A stretch of 6,235 bases of DNA from Pseudomonadota bacterium (lineage in GTDB: Bacteria > Pseudomonadota > Alphaproteobacteria > Rhizobiales > Beijerinckiaceae), in contig JAEWKP010000349.1 of the NCBI GenBank assembly GCA_023393655.1, forward strand, positions 1 through 6,235, read 5' to 3'. Positions within the stretch are counted from its first letter, which is position 1. The number at the start of each line of letters is the position of its first letter. The notes under the pieces were generated by a model that was given only the letters and a program-made list of their open reading frames with translations, searched no databases and was not told where the DNA came from. Below, piece after piece: positions 6,200 through 6,235 of the stretch. The position numbers and the translations under genes were made by a program.

Positions 6200-6235
6200 T
6201 CAGTGCAGGATCTGGGAGAGGAAGAGCTTGGTGCG
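6200..6235 (-). CDS. ABC transporter ATP-binding protein, C-terminal end only (EhuA/GlnQ-like)
   Basis: Only the last 11 codons and the TGA stop lie in the window; the rest is beyond the right edge. They read RTKLFLSQILH. This fits the usual C-terminus of polar-amino-acid ABC ATPases (GlnQ/HisP/EhuA class), which often end in an R-T-R-x-F-L-x-x-I-L pattern. The stop is 32 nt upstream of the binding-protein start, on the same strand. The following genes supply the binding protein and two permeases but no ATPase, so this position is where the missing nucleotide-binding subunit would be expected. The gene order ATPase, binding protein, permease, permease matches ehuABCD. No Walker or signature motif is visible, so the call rests on the tail and on context. 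Confidence 0.7.
   Translation of the reverse strand, partial: RTKLFLSQILH

Noticed and set aside
1..6235. tRNA, rRNA, CRISPR array, insertion sequence or phage-type elements
   Set aside because: I looked for repeats, cloverleaf-like sequence and transposase or integrase motifs on both strands and found none.

Overview
The window is GC-rich, and almost all of its coding capacity lies on the minus strand. Transcription therefore runs from the right edge to the left edge. The protein styles point to an alphaproteobacterium of the order Hyphomicrobiales (Rhizobiales), perhaps near Bosea or its relatives. The clues are an EhuABCD-like importer, a MetC-class lyase and a Tat-exported family 5 binding protein opening with SRRSFIRKM. 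The genus is only an impression from protein similarity.

In transcription order the layout is: the last 11 codons of an ABC ATPase (6200-6235); an EhuB-like periplasmic amino-acid binding protein (5283-6167); two PAAT-family permeases (4606-5265 and 3957-4616, overlapping by 11 nt); an M20D amidohydrolase (2776-3936); an 84-nt gap with a 12-bp palindrome and a small hairpin; and a MetC-type cystathionine beta-lyase (1507-2691). The first five genes are separated by at most 32 nt or overlap, so they look like one operon. The lyase is probably its last gene, possibly under extra control from the 84-nt gap. After it comes a 387-nt non-coding stretch, and then a peptide/oligopeptide ABC transporter binding protein that starts at 1119 and runs off the left edge.

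The operon reads as a small uptake-and-processing system. A polar-amino-acid type ABC importer brings in a substrate, the M20D enzyme could remove an N-acyl group or cut an amide, and the PLP enzyme could cleave a C-S bond to release a thiol or homocysteine, pyruvate and ammonia. This resembles in logic the Bacillus subtilis yxe/ytm operons for N-acetyl-S-substituted cysteines. The importer is EhuB-like in sequence, but several residues I associate with the ectoine pocket differ, and the ectoine-degradation genes usually beside ehuABCD are absent here. The substrate link is inference.

The clearest anomaly is in the left-hand binding protein. Its frame is broken by a TAG at 163-165 after 318 codons. 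The same frame continues without a shift for 54 codons of convincing family sequence to the window edge, which indicates a point-mutation pseudogene or a single-base error. I saw no tRNA, rRNA, CRISPR array, insertion sequence or phage-like element.
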